From Scatophagus argus (Eukaryota; Chordata; Actinopteri; Scatophagidae): a stretch of 64,000 nucleotides of DNA. Positions 1-25,449 of the stretch are shown piece after piece; the first letter of the stretch is position 1, and every line of letters begins with the position of its first letter. The DNA is taken from positions 11,984,001 through 12,048,000 of the forward strand of contig NC_058494.1 in assembly GCF_020382885.2 (NCBI RefSeq), given 5' to 3'. Below the pieces are notes generated by a model. It saw nothing but the letters and a program-made list of their open reading frames with translations, made no database searches and had not been told where the DNA came from. The position numbers and the translations under genes were made by a program.

Positions 1-936
1 ACGAAGGAGAAGGGGAAAGAACTTGTACCGCAAAAATGTTTTTTTGTTATGTATGAAACTGGTCTTTTTAATAATCTAGCTGCTAATCTTTTTACTTTGT
101 TTTGTGAAATCCAGATGATTTTGCCTCTTTACCTCTACGCCTGTGATGAGCGTACATACCGTACACTGTAGTGTATACAACTGAACTACTATGCCCGAAC
201 TCAAACATATTATAATTGATTCGAGAAGGGGTTTAGGTTTGTGGGATTTTGTTCCTTTTGCTTTGATCATCCAAAAACACAGTTAAAATTGCACGAGTGG
301 CACAGTTGTACAGTGGTTAGTGCTCTTGCCTCATAGCAAGAGGGTTCCAGGTTCAAATCCCGGTCTGGGCCCTTCTGTGTGGAGTTTGCATGTTCTCCCT
401 GTGCTTGTGTTGGTTTTCTCCAGGTTCTCCAGCTTCCTCCCACAATACCAAAAACATGCATATTAGGTTAATTGGCTTCTCTACATTGCCCCTAGGTGTG
501 AGTGTGAGAGTGTGTGGTTGTCTGTCTTTGTGTGTTGGCCCTGCAATTGACTGGCGACCAGTCTAGGGTGTACCCTGCCTCTTCCCCCCCCACGAACCTG
601 ACAGAGAAGCGGTATAGAAAATGGGTGGGTGGATGGATGTTGATACTTTTAGAAGCTTGCATTTATATATATATATGGCATTTATATTACGTATGTACCA
701 TACACTAAAAAAGATGATATGATCTGGTTTTGTAAAATGATGTGGTCAGGCAAAAGTTTTAGCTAATTATACCTGTGAAATAAATTTAATTAATTACATT
801 TTCGGAAAAGTCACAAAAGTGAAGAAGAAAATCTGAGCAAATTACCAGCACCATGAATTTCAATTTCAATTTTATAATGCAGAGCTTTTCCCAAGTAAAT
901 TGTTTAATTTTCTGTCATACTGATAAATTCTCTCAG
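1..936 (+). other. evpl intron (partial) holding a SINE
   Basis: AT-rich non-coding sequence upstream of the first recognisable envoplakin exon. Apart from the SINE at about 291-640 I see no exon with acceptable splice sites. It is probably intronic, because the first exon in the window opens in mid-protein. Confidence 0.6.
291..640 (+). mobile_element. tRNA-derived SINE
   Basis: A tRNA-like head carries an A-box-like stretch near 307-320 (GTACAGTGGTTAG) and a B box at 350-360 (GGTTCAAATCC). A body of the type common in fish genomes follows (GTTTGCATGTTCTCC, then GACTGGCGACCAGTC-like). It ends in a TGGA-rich simple tail near 625-640. A 64-codon open frame across the body is a by-product of the SINE, not a gene. 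The family name is not certain from memory. Confidence 0.8.
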
Positions 937-3900
937 AGAAAACATCTTGCAAGAAGCTGGAATCAAGCACCAGGAGTTTCAGAGCACATGCAAATCCCTG
1001 AATTCCTTCCTGGAGAACATGCCGACAAACCAGATTAATGACAACGATGGTCTGTCTCAGGTCACCGCTAAGCAGAGCGCCCAAGAGGTGAGACAGTCTA
1101 CTGACCATACAAATGTTTCATGTGAAAAATAGTTAAAGCTGCTTTTTTTTTTTGTTTTTCTCTGAACAATTAGAGCATTCACTCCTTTCTAATTTGTTTG
1201 TCAGTAATTCATTTATACATATATCTTCATCTTTTAATAATCTGCTATTATTAAATTGTGGATGATTAATTAATAACTCACACTGATTGACCATAGAGAG
1301 TAATGGATGACCTGAAGAGGAAGGGAGATGATATGGACAGAGTGACTGACCTGTCTCAAGATCTACAGAATCTACTCAATGTAAGGATCATCGATTATAA
1401 TAATATATGTACTAGTGATTCTCATTCTCATTATATCAAAAGAAAAATAAATCCATAATGGTTGAATCAGACACTACACAGGCTAATTTTCTATGCTTAT
1501 AATCTTACCAACAGTTTTTCAATTCCAAATATTTGTTGCAAATAGCTCACGAATGGGAAGACATACATACTTGAAAAACTGAATAAATGACTTTGTGCTC
1601 AAAGTCCAATTCTTCACATCTGTGCAGGAATATGAGGCCGGTACTGACAAATACAACAGTACACTTGAGGATGCTGGAGCCACTGTTGCAAAGAAACCTT
1701 CTTTGCTCTCACTGGCTGATGCTGTTCAGAAAGAGGCAACGTTTAAACTTCTATGTTTATACATAATATAAATTACTTACATTTATTAAAAGATAAAGGT
1801 GGCTGATGTTTTGCTGTGTTTCTTGTTTATTACAGGAAAAAGATCTGATCAACCACTATGCTGAAGCAACAGCTGAAAACGCACAACGCCAAAAACAGAT
1901 GAGCTTGGCTCAGAGTCTCATGATACAAGTAAGACTCACAAATTAAAAAATAAAAGCATTTTCCATGAGTATCAACTCTTCACTATAACTAACTAAACTA
2001 AAGTTCCATCACAGTACAAATTACATGACAACTTATTGCCAATCAATTCATTTGCTGTTCCTGCTGCAGAATGAAGAGAAAGTCCAACTGGTTGCACAGC
2101 AACATGTACAGCTTGAAAACCAACAAAGGAGTATTTCTGAGTTAAGCAGTCTGTTGAAAGAGCTAGAGGAGGAGAAGGAGAGGACAAGTCATACTGAGAC
2201 AGACCTGAGAACCTTTAGAGACAGGATGATGTCTTTAAAGAGTCGCAGAGGTGTGGAGCGCATTGAGGAGAAAGAAGTGCTGCAGTACTACCGCGACCCA
2301 AAACTGGAAAATGATTTGGCCGGCCTGCAGAACACACTGCACGAGGAGGCCCTAAGACGTAGCACCATCCAGACTGAGGTTGAAGTGCTAAACAAGAAAA
2401 TCACCATCCTGGAGGACACCCTCAAAAACACTCCACCCAAACTGGTCACTAGAGAGGTGACGGAGTTTGAGAGAGATCCTCAGCTGGACATTGATGCTGC
2501 TAGGTTGAGAGATGAAATAGGGAGGATGAGGGATGAAATTCGAGTGAATGATGGGGAGCAAATTCAAATGAAGACAGAAGTCACGATTCTCCAGCAGATG
2601 AAACCACCCATCAAAGAGAAAGTGGTTAAGAAAGAAGTGCTGAAAGTAGAACAGGACCCGGAGATGTTGAGAGCAGTGCGAACATTTGAGACGGAAATTT
2701 CCGATGAGAGCAACAAGAGCAAGTTACTCAATGATGAAATCTTCCAGACAAGGAGCCAGATCAATGCGCTTGAGAGACTGATTCCGAACATCAAGCCTAA
2801 GATCATCACCAAAGAAGTGAAAAAGATTGAACAGGACCCTGACCTCATCAATGAATCTAAAAAGATTCGAACAAATTTGGAGGAAGAGAGGATTGAAAAC
2901 AACTCTTTGTCCAAAGAGCTGATGCAGCTCCAAAATCGCTACCAAGAGGTTCAACTGTGGAAGCCAAAAATCGAAGTGAAGGAAATTGTTAATGAGATCT
3001 ACCGGATAGACCCAAACACCGAGGTAGAGATAATGCGGCTCAGGAAAGACATCCAAGACTCCGGCAAGCAGCGCTCTGATCTGGAGAGGGAAATCAGTCA
3101 AGTTACATCTCAGCTGAACATGCTTCGTTCTGAGAAGCCCAAGGTGGAGCTTAAGGAAGTTCTCCAAGAGGTGGTTAAGGAGGAAAGAAGCCCAGAAAAC
3201 GAAAGGGAGATTCAGAGGCTAAATGACCAGGTTAACCAGTTACGCACTGCTTACAACTCCCTCCTGAGCAATGTGATAGAACTCAGGAAAGAAAGAGATG
3301 AATGGAAGGCTGAAAAGTCCAAAATAGAGACCAAACTCGTCACCAGAGAAGTCATCAAGTATGAACCTGATCCTCTGTTGGAGAAAGAAGCTGACCGCTT
3401 GAGAAGGGATGTGCGAGAGGAGGCAAAATTGCGACGCACCACTGAAGAGATGGTGTTTGATCTGCAAAACAAGTACATCCTGTTGGAAAGACAAAAGCCT
3501 GAGGAGAAAGTGGTTGTGCAGGAGGTTGTCCGTTTACAGAAGGACCCAAGGCAGTTACTTGAGCATGAGAAGCTAAGCAGGAACCTGGATGAAGAAATAA
3601 ACAACAGACGTCAAACAGAGCTCGAGTTGCAGCAGCTACGAACGAAAGTGGAAGATAACGAGAGGATTCTCAGAGAGAGCGATGAGAGACAAAAGAGGAT
3701 TCAAGCCGAGTCTGAAGTCAGAGAAATTCGACTGCGAATTACACAGCTGGAAAACGCCCCACCTCCTGTTGAAGAAAGTATTGTTGTCGAGGAGGTACTG
3801 AAGGTTGAAAGAGACCCAAAACTGGAGAGGATGACAAACGGTCTTCGGTCAGATATGGACCAGCAAACCAGTGATATCCTGCGTCTCCAGAGGGACATCC

Positions 3901-5471
3901 ACAAGATTACTCTAAAGCTTGAGGTCCTGCAGAAGGAGAAGTCTGGTGAGAAGACCGTGTACAAAGAGGTTGTCCGTGTTGAGAAAGACCAGGCTGTTGA
4001 AGCAGAGAGGGATCACCTGAGGGAACAGGTGTCTCAGCAAAAATTTGTCAGACAGGACCTGGAAGATGAAATCAGACGTCTCAATGTTAAACTCAACATT
4101 CTGATGAACAATAAGTCCAGCTCTTCAAAGGAGGAGACTAGCCTCATTTTGAACAGAGATGCCTTGCAGAGGGAGAGGGACGACCTCACTCGGGAGCTCA
4201 GGACCCTTGAGGCAAAGAAACAGGAGACAAGCATCTCTTTCCAGCAGCAGAGCAGGCTAATGAGTGAGAGAACACAAATGAACAGACAGAGGAGCATTAA
4301 AATGGAGTCTGACACCCAGCGCCTGGAGAAGGAGATCCTGGACGAAAAAGACAAGATCCATCTACGAGACAGCACCATCAGGGAGCTTTTGTCGCTCGTG
4401 CAGAAAGAGGAGCAAGCAGAGACAAGGACCAAAGAGACCAATGTCTCCACCAAAATCACCATTCTGGATCCAGATACAGGCAAAGATATGTCTCCATATG
4501 ATGCCTACCTGCAGGGCCTGATTGATCGGCAGCAGTACATTAATCTGCAGGAGCTGGAGTGTGACTGGGAGGAAATTACATCCATGGGACCTGATGGGGA
4601 GACATCTGTACTGCAAGATCGCAAGAGTGGAAAGCAATACTCCATCAAAGATGCCCTGAAGGAAGGCAGGCTGACAGAGTATCAGTTACAACAGTACAAA
4701 CAGGGCAAGATCCCCATATCAGAGTTTGCTTTGCTGGTAGCAGGTGACAATAAGAAACAATCTCAGTTTAACTCAGTCAATCCAAGCTCCACCACAACAG
4801 TGAAATCAGCCCCCTCAGACCTCTCCACTGCTAAAGAGATCTACCCAGTTGCTGGAATAATGGATACAAACACTGACACCTGCTTTACAATACGCAGTGC
4901 AAGCCTGCGTAAGCTCATCGACCCCACCACTGCCCAGAAACTTCTGGAGGCTCAGGCATCAACAGGTGGCATCATTGACATCAACAACAAAGAGAGATAC
5001 ACAGTTCATAAGGCAGCAGCCAGAGGCCTCATTGAGGACAGCCAACTCCAGAGGCTACTCAATGCACAAAAGGCTTTCTCTGGGGTTGAAGACCCTGTGA
5101 CCAGAGAGTGTTTGTCTGTGGGAGAAGCTGTTCAGAAAGGCTGGATGCCCAAAGAAACTGCCATTCGCTACATGGAGGCACAGCACCTGACTGGAGGGCT
5201 GGTCAATCCCAAAACCGGCCAGAGAGTAAGCATTATGGATGCCATTGGGTCCAAAATGATCGACAGCACAATGCTGAGGGAGCTGCAGGCTGAGACAATG
5301 TACATTAAGGATATTATAGACCCAATCACAAAGGAGAGAATCAACTACAAACAAGCTCTGGATCGCTGTAAGAAAGACCTCATGTCAGGCTTACCAATGC
5401 TGCCTGCTTCCTCCAGAGATTCTGGTTACACTCCATTATACAACTCTACAACAAGATATGCAAAATTCTAG
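937..5471 (+). CDS. evpl: Envoplakin, 3' part (plakin cytolinker)
   Basis: Envoplakin links intermediate filaments to desmosomes and is a cornified-envelope precursor. Coding exons: 937-1087, 1297-1380, 1628-1735, 1836-1928 and 2070-5471; from the second exon on, each starts at phase 0. The small exons encode the end of the plakin domain and the start of the rod. The 1133-residue last exon encodes a long charged coiled-coil rod (about 2070-4440), the linker (about 4461-4745, ILDPDTGKDMSPYDAY onward) and a C-terminal plakin-repeat domain (about 4840-5380, units such as GIIDINNKERYTVHKAAARG). A plakin-repeat domain after the linker favours envoplakin over periplakin, which in my knowledge ends with the linker. 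Neighbours ten1 and acox1 match human EVPL synteny. The 5' exons lie outside the window. The ATG at 2025 is intronic and not a start, because a clean acceptor (CTGCTGCAG) precedes 2070. Confidence 0.93.
1736..1835 (+). other. evpl: GC-AG intron in evpl
   Basis: The exon 1628-1735 ends ...CAG AAA GAG followed by gcaacg, and the next exon begins after ttattacag at 1836. Both junctions are phase 0 and the joined frame stays open (QKE|EKDLINHY). No usable GT donor lies nearby, so a non-canonical GC donor is the simplest reading. Confidence 0.65.
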
Positions 5472-6288
5472 ATATGTTTACTGTTGAGTGATGTGGTAAA
5501 AATGAACCATTCGATTACGGGAAATCCATATGAAATCCATACATTAATTACAATGCATATTTTGACTCAGGAAAAGTGTTTCACTGCAAAGTTGTTTGTC
5601 TAGCCAAAATGAATGCTGCTGAGTTGCCGTTGTTTACCAAACTTGTGTGATGTGGGCAAATGTTGTTTTGATTTAATTTAAATACCAAGGATATTAATAC
5701 AGTTAACGTTTGATATCATGTTATTAGGGACACTGGGACATGGTGCAATGCTTTATCAGGATTGGTTTGATTCTGTACTTGTGGGCTATCTATGACACTG
5801 TTCACTTTAAACTCAGTCTTGTTTGATACTTTATGAACATATCAATAAATTTAAATTATAATGGCTAAAAAAGTGTGGACTGTCAGTGCTGTGTAGTTAT
5901 TCAAATACAACATATAAGTACATTAGGCAGTTTTTCAACATTTACTTCAAGATAGTGCAGATGTCTCAACACTGACAGACATGGCTATAAAATGCACAGC
6001 AGAAGTCATGGCACCAAAACATCTACTTGTCATTGACCAACCTTGAAATCCTGATGTCACTCCATTAATTTGGGGCTTCAACTGTCAAACAGCAACCCCC
6101 CAGGACTGATAAAGTGCAAAAAACTATGGTCAGAGGTAGACAAGACAGTCAAACTTAAGTCTTCTACATTTAACCAAACAGTCTTAAAGTTCACTCCCAC
6201 AATAGCACTCCAGTGCATCTTGACAAATATTTGACTCTGTATGATACTCAAAGGGCATCCTGGGAAACCTGATGTATTAAGATTCTGA
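5472..6288. other. evpl 3'UTR and evpl/ten1 convergent spacer
   Basis: Non-coding sequence between two convergent genes. A canonical polyadenylation signal AATAAA at 5844-5849 fits an evpl 3'UTR of about 390 nt. I find no AATAAA on the minus strand for ten1 in this spacer; the nearest candidate is an ATTAAA complementary to 5672-5677, which would make the two 3'UTRs overlap. Confidence 0.6.
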
Positions 6289-7664
6289 TCAGGTTTCATG
6301 TGCAGGTTGTGCTGCATCAGCCCGTTTGCACTCCCTCTCCCTGAAGAAGCTCCTTTGCTCATTGATGGCTTTCTGTAAAAGGGCAACGTTTACACCATCG
6401 ACACAGTTCAACACACGAGCACGGACCATCACACCAACCCCTGTAAGACAAGAAGATACAGATAAAGGCGACAGAGATGAACAGTCTTGGATGTATTTAA
6501 ATTAGCCCATTATTATGAATGATTTAATCATAACAAACACTGGTATTTAAAATGTAACAGTTGTGACTTCCAAGTTCTATTTTGACTTGATCTTTGAGTC
6601 AGACACAAGAGGTATAGAGAAAACAAACAAAACATTTAATGACTAATATAAGGTTAGTGTTAGCTGCATGATACATTGTTTACACTGAATCAGGTAAGGG
6701 TGCATTAGCCTTTGACATTCATGTCTCATAACATTTCTATTTGCATGCGCAAAATACACCTAAAACATAAGAAATCTTAATTATTGTTGCAACCATGATC
6801 AGTTTATATACTAATGTGTCAGCCAGTCAATTTCTTGTTTGACTGATACCTGGATACAAGAAAAACAGGAAACTGCCATTTGATAATCCCAATAAATCGT
6901 TCAGCATTCCTCATTCAGAACAGATTAGAAGGTTTTTCCTTACCATCAGCATTTTCTATGTCACCCAGAACTAAGTAGTGGGCTCCAATTATTGGGTTGA
7001 AGGGTTCCACAAACAAGGTGTGGATAATCACATGGTGCTCTTTTGAAGCATGCTGAGATGACAGCGTAGCCCTGGACTCTTCAGGTTGATAGCAGACAAG
7101 TCTGAAAAATTACATGAGTTGATCAAGTCAATCTTTACTTTTTAAAAATGTATTCTTAAAATTTGTGTATTACATTTCATTACTTGGAGTAGCCATATTG
7201 GCGGTGTTGTTCCTATCCCAAATATCCATAAACACTCAAACGGGAATTATATTGTATTATTTACACTATATAAAGAAAGCTACTATAAATTCAAATTATA
7301 TCAGAGCAAACAGCGCTGCATCAGAAAACATCTAGTGCTTATTGAAATAATTAAAGGTTCATTTCACCGAGTATAAACTCAGCTTTTCATTTTTAAAAAG
7401 GTTTTTTCTTCTTTCGGAGGATACATAGTTTCACCTTAAGTACAGTTCTGACAAACTCGTGTAGACAAACCGCTGTTTATAATCTCATAGAGGAAAAAGG
7501 GCCTCGTATCAATAAAACCAGTTTTCCATTCTAAATATCTAAGCTGACGTGCCGTGAGTCAGATACACAACTCACCTGCCAAGTATTCTGACTGAGTCCC
7601 CTTCCTGCACCTCTCCAGAGTTTACTTCCCAAGGGAAACGGAAAACTGCAGCTGCGGGAAGCAT
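6289..7664 (-). CDS. ten1: TEN1, subunit of the CST telomere complex
   Basis: TEN1 is the small OB-fold subunit of CTC1-STN1-TEN1, which binds single-stranded telomeric DNA, limits telomerase and helps DNA polymerase alpha fill in the C-strand. Minus-strand exons, 5' to 3': 7664-7576, 7101-6944 and 6440-6289, joined at phases 2 and 1, all with GT-AG borders; 132 residues. The start MLPAAAVFRFPWEV matches the N-terminal pattern of vertebrate TEN1. Exon 2 encodes the OB barrel (HHVIIHTLFVEPFNP, then HYLVLGDIEN) and exon 3 the C-terminal helix (LLQKAINEQRSFFRERE). Length is close to the roughly 123-residue human protein. It lies head-to-head with acox1. Confidence 0.93.
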
Positions 7665-7972
7665 CGTGTTTAAAAAGGGTTGAATTGGATAAAAATCTGA
7701 AACACACACACACTGAAACAGCTATGTATAATGTGATTTACGTTTTGACAAAATAGGTTGAAAAGACTGAGCACTTCCGGGGTACATGTCACATGACTTA
7801 TTAGTCTCCGCCTGTCCCGACCATCTTTATTATGTCTATAGCCCCGACGGTTCTGCGCTTGCGTGAGGTAGACAAGTCAGGAGAACTCGACAGGTCGAGG
7901 TTTTTCGAGGTTATATAATATAATACTTACACTTTTTGCTTATACATATTGTTTTCAGCCAGATACAGAGCA
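7665..7972. promoter_or_regulatory. Bidirectional ten1/acox1 promoter
   Basis: Only 308 bp separate the two divergent start codons, so this interval must hold both core promoters and both 5'UTRs unless a leader is spliced. Visible motifs: ETS-type CACTTCCGG at 7772-7780, E-box palindrome GTCACATGAC at 7788-7797, YY1-like CCATCTT at 7821-7827, and NRF1-like TGCGCTTGCGTG at 7854-7865. No TATA box is placed convincingly for either gene. A possible acceptor (gttttcag, ending 7958) just upstream of the acox1 ATG leaves open a spliced acox1 leader. Confidence 0.75.
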
Positions 7973-22256
<14,284 letters not shown>

Positions 22257-23960
22257 ACTGACCCTGGCACCTTGATTCCTGGCTATGACCCTTCAACTCT
22301 GTGCATATAGACTCAGTGTTGACAGTATTATATCAACCCCATGACAGTCTTCACTTGGCATCAGCTGGTATTTATCAGTGTGAAGGAATTTAGTCTGTTT
22401 TCTCTCTATATGTGGTCAAGTTGAACACTGTAATCAGCCTCTCTAAATGCCATGGTATATTGTAACATTTTGGAGCAATGTAGTGCACAAGCTCATGTTT
22501 TTGGGCAGTGGGGAATGACAGGCTAAACAGGTAAAGCAATCTGAAAATAATGTTAACAATAAGATGAATGCATGAAAGCAGGAGTAATTATTATAATTTC
22601 TTTGTGGCATTTCATTTCCCCAAATTTCATTGACCTAAAAAACATTTATAAGGGTTGATAGGTAGTTTACATCAGATAAGCAGTCTAACAAATTGAAGCA
22701 GAGGTCCAGTGGACACATCAAATGAAAATATTTCACTGTAAAATACAACACACGTGATTGAGTTCAACTTTAGAGCATTAAAATGTTGATTTATTTGAAC
22801 TGTGCCTTTAAAAAGTCACTGTCTTGCACTGTATCAAACTGTCCTCCACAGCCTTAATGATACTTTACCCATATGTATGATTTTAGCGTCAAAGACTCTC
22901 CTTCTGTAGGTCATATCAGGTTTAAAGGTAAAAAAATCTGACTTTACTCTCATGAATAACATTACTTCAAAGAAATGTACAGATTATATTCTTAACTGTA
23001 CTCGTAGAGGCCTATGGAGAGATGATGTGTATGAGACAGTGGCTTTCAAAGATGAGATGAAAAATTAGCTCACTCTAAGGATTTCTCATCAAGCAAGGGT
23101 GATCCTCTGTTAAACTGTGTTTCATTGTTAGATTGAATGATTACATTTTTGTGAGCGTCCATATAATTTTGAATGTATATGACTTAAAGCTTTCTGCAGA
23201 TAACGGTGAAGGATGTCAGGTGTTTTAAAAGGCCACATATGCAATGTATGTGCGAAGTAGTGTTGTGCCTCCCTGCTGTGGGGGGTTGATATAAGTACTT
23301 TGGAAAGGATTCTTTTTAGTTTTTGTTGTAATCAAGCACATTTCAAAATACAATTAAATTCACTGACAGTATTGTTTCACATTCAAATCCTGCAGTTTGA
23401 CTATTTCTGATTCAAATGTAATTGAAATATTTGCAGATGGGGTAATTGTTTTCCTAGATCAGTGTTTCCATGTGTTTGTTATTACAGGCTCAGAAAATCT
23501 TCGAATTTTCATTATAAACTGAATTTACAAGCAGAAATGTATGATACTTCATAGAATTGGTGGATAGAAGTAGGAAACGAATTTGAAGAAATTGTTTTAA
23601 CTGGAAAGACACCATGATGAAAAGGAGAACTTTAATCTAAAGCCTCACTGGTAACTGGAGATGATTTGTGGAATAATCTTGTGCCTGGAGAAGCCATCTT
23701 TTCTAAATCTATCCATTGTAGCATGTTCTCTCACAAGTACCATAACCGTTTTCGCTTTCTGTATATGTTTGACTTTTAATCAGGAGATTTCTGCTGTAAG
23801 AGCTTGATTATCTTTGTGTATGTAAGTAGTTTGTAAATCATATTTGTGTTCTAATTTGTCTGTGTTTTACAGGTTAATACTGCACTTAAACAACATGATT
23901 TTAATGGTTGGTAAATAATTTGACCTGTAAGCTTTATTAATAAAAAAATAAATAATCAAG
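22257..23960 (+). other. acox1: acox1 3'UTR (probable)
   Basis: About 1.7 kb of AT-rich sequence without exons after the acox1 stop. AATAAA signals cluster at 23939-23955 (TTATTAATAAAAAAATAAATAA), a likely cleavage region. Transcript evidence would be needed to fix the end. Confidence 0.5.
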
Positions 23961-24429
23961 GTATCTTGATCTTGTTTACTTGATCCTGGACCAGCTCAAT
24001 CTGATTTTCCAGACCACTGTAGAAGTCCACTATGGATAAGACTGCTTCAGGCCCTGCTTTAGCTTTGTCTTGATAAATGTATTGAAGACAAAATCTTAAA
24101 AGCCTCTTATACTGTAAAACCACTTGAATTAAATGTATCTATATTCTACCCAAGATGACCTTAGAGAGGAGTACAGTTAAAGAATTTTGACAGAAGAAAT
24201 AAAACAATGATACATTTCAGTGCTGCATTGTAGCAAACATTAAATGGTCCCTGATTTTACACATGATCATAGATCAGTTTGCTAGTTGTGTAGCACAAAT
24301 ACAACCCTCATTTGAGATGCTGGCTTACAAGTCATTTTGGTACATATTCATCTGGATTATAGTACAAAGACATGATATATAATTTCCAACTGATGAACTT
24401 GATTGTTTTATAAATACACATTCATTCTG

Positions 24430-24870
24430 AACTTCTTGTCTGCAACATGTTTCAAACAAACTGGAACAGAAACAGTGAAGGAAAGAGAAAGTGTGTTTTG
24501 TGTGTATTGCTCAGAAAACTGCTAACAGGTGATAGGACCATGACTGAGTATGAAACCTCAAAACCTCACACTAGCACACACCTGTTAATGCATATTTATG
24601 CTGCACATGCTAAACTGGCTTCTTATTTTTTTATTTTTTTATTTTTTTTCCTCAGAATGTTTTGTTTTTTTCTTTCATATTGTATTTGTCTTTGTCTATA
24701 TATTCTATTTTTACTTAGCTTATATTTCTATTTTTTTGTTCAACTTTTCATTTCATATTTTTTATAAAATACTCTACCTATTCTACCTAATACTCTACCT
24801 ATTGGGACCTGAGTCCTAATTTCGTACCATAAGCATGTAAATGTGAGCTGGTATGACAATAAAAGTTCCT
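24430..24870 (+). mobile_element. Probable retroelement 3' remnant
   Basis: T-rich, low-complexity stretches (24625-24780) lead into a block reading TTTCGTACCATAAG and then GACAATAAAAGTTCCTTGAT near 24853. An end of the form ATTTCGT...ATGACAATAAA is common at the 3' ends of dispersed fish repeats as I remember them. The hydrophobic open frames here (for example 24447-24767) come from the T-rich composition. The AATAAA is at 24858-24863. The family is uncertain. Confidence 0.4.
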
Positions 24871-25203
24871 TGATCCTTAAAAATACTGTTACATTAAAGG
24901 TTGTCTGGAAGTGGGCTTCAGGTTTCAGTTTAAACAGAAAGCCTCTGTTACCACCTAGAGCTAAATTTCACAATATCCTATTTGCTTATAAAATTTCAAT
25001 CACCCCACGTTCTTTCTAACCCTGTTGTCCATTCATTTCTTACATTTCTTTCTAAAGAATAAAAGTTGCACAATACTAAAAACAGTTGCAGGTTGGGTAA
25101 GTGATGTAGTTTTCCTTGTAAACCACTAATGTTTCAGCTGTATGAACTGAACGTGAAAAAGGCGTGCTGTGACTTTGTGAAGAGTTAATCACTAACTACA
25201 GTA

Positions 25204-25449
25204 TTATGACTGTAGTTTCCACACGCGGCCGGGTGTTGGAGGGTTTGGACGCGGCCCAGCTCGCCTCCTCTGTGGATAAGATCAGTCGTAACTCCGCCCC
25301 CTGCTCCTCTGTGGAGCTGCAGTTAAGGATGTTGCAGGAGAGAAAGAGGGAAGTAGTGACACACTGGTGGACAGTAGCCTACACTATCGTAACATTTCGG
25401 ACATATACCCTCTGCTAATGAATAATAACCCAGTTATTTCTTCGTGGAG
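25204..25449 (+). promoter_or_regulatory. rhbdf2: rhbdf2 promoter and untranslated first exon (probable)
   Basis: Locally GC- and CpG-richer DNA with a GC box (CCGCCCC near 25296) is followed by an exon-like end at 25449 with a strong donor (GTGGAG|gtgagt). The first rhbdf2 coding exon has an acceptor only 12 nt before its ATG, so at least one non-coding upstream exon is required, and this is the best candidate. A 70-codon frame opening at 25206 overlaps it but matches no family I know. Confidence 0.5.

Noticed and set aside
514-708. 64-codon frame on +
   Set aside because: Lies within and just after the SINE body and its simple tail.
2025-2069. ATG at 2025 as the start of a separate 1148-residue protein
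   Set aside because: A clean acceptor ends at 2069 and upstream in-phase plakin exons join to 2070, so the ATG is intronic.
2564-4637. Several antisense open frames of 84-149 codons across the evpl last exon
   Set aside because: They lie wholly opposite a long conserved coding exon rich in charged codons, whose reverse complement is naturally open; no domain or splice context.
7949-7972. In-frame ATG upstream of acox1
   Set aside because: It adds MFSARYRA, which is absent from the family; MNPD is the conserved N-terminus. A possible acceptor also lies between the two ATGs.
24447-24819. Hydrophobic Phe/Tyr-rich frames suggesting a membrane protein
   Set aside because: The composition comes directly from T-rich low-complexity DNA in a repeat remnant.
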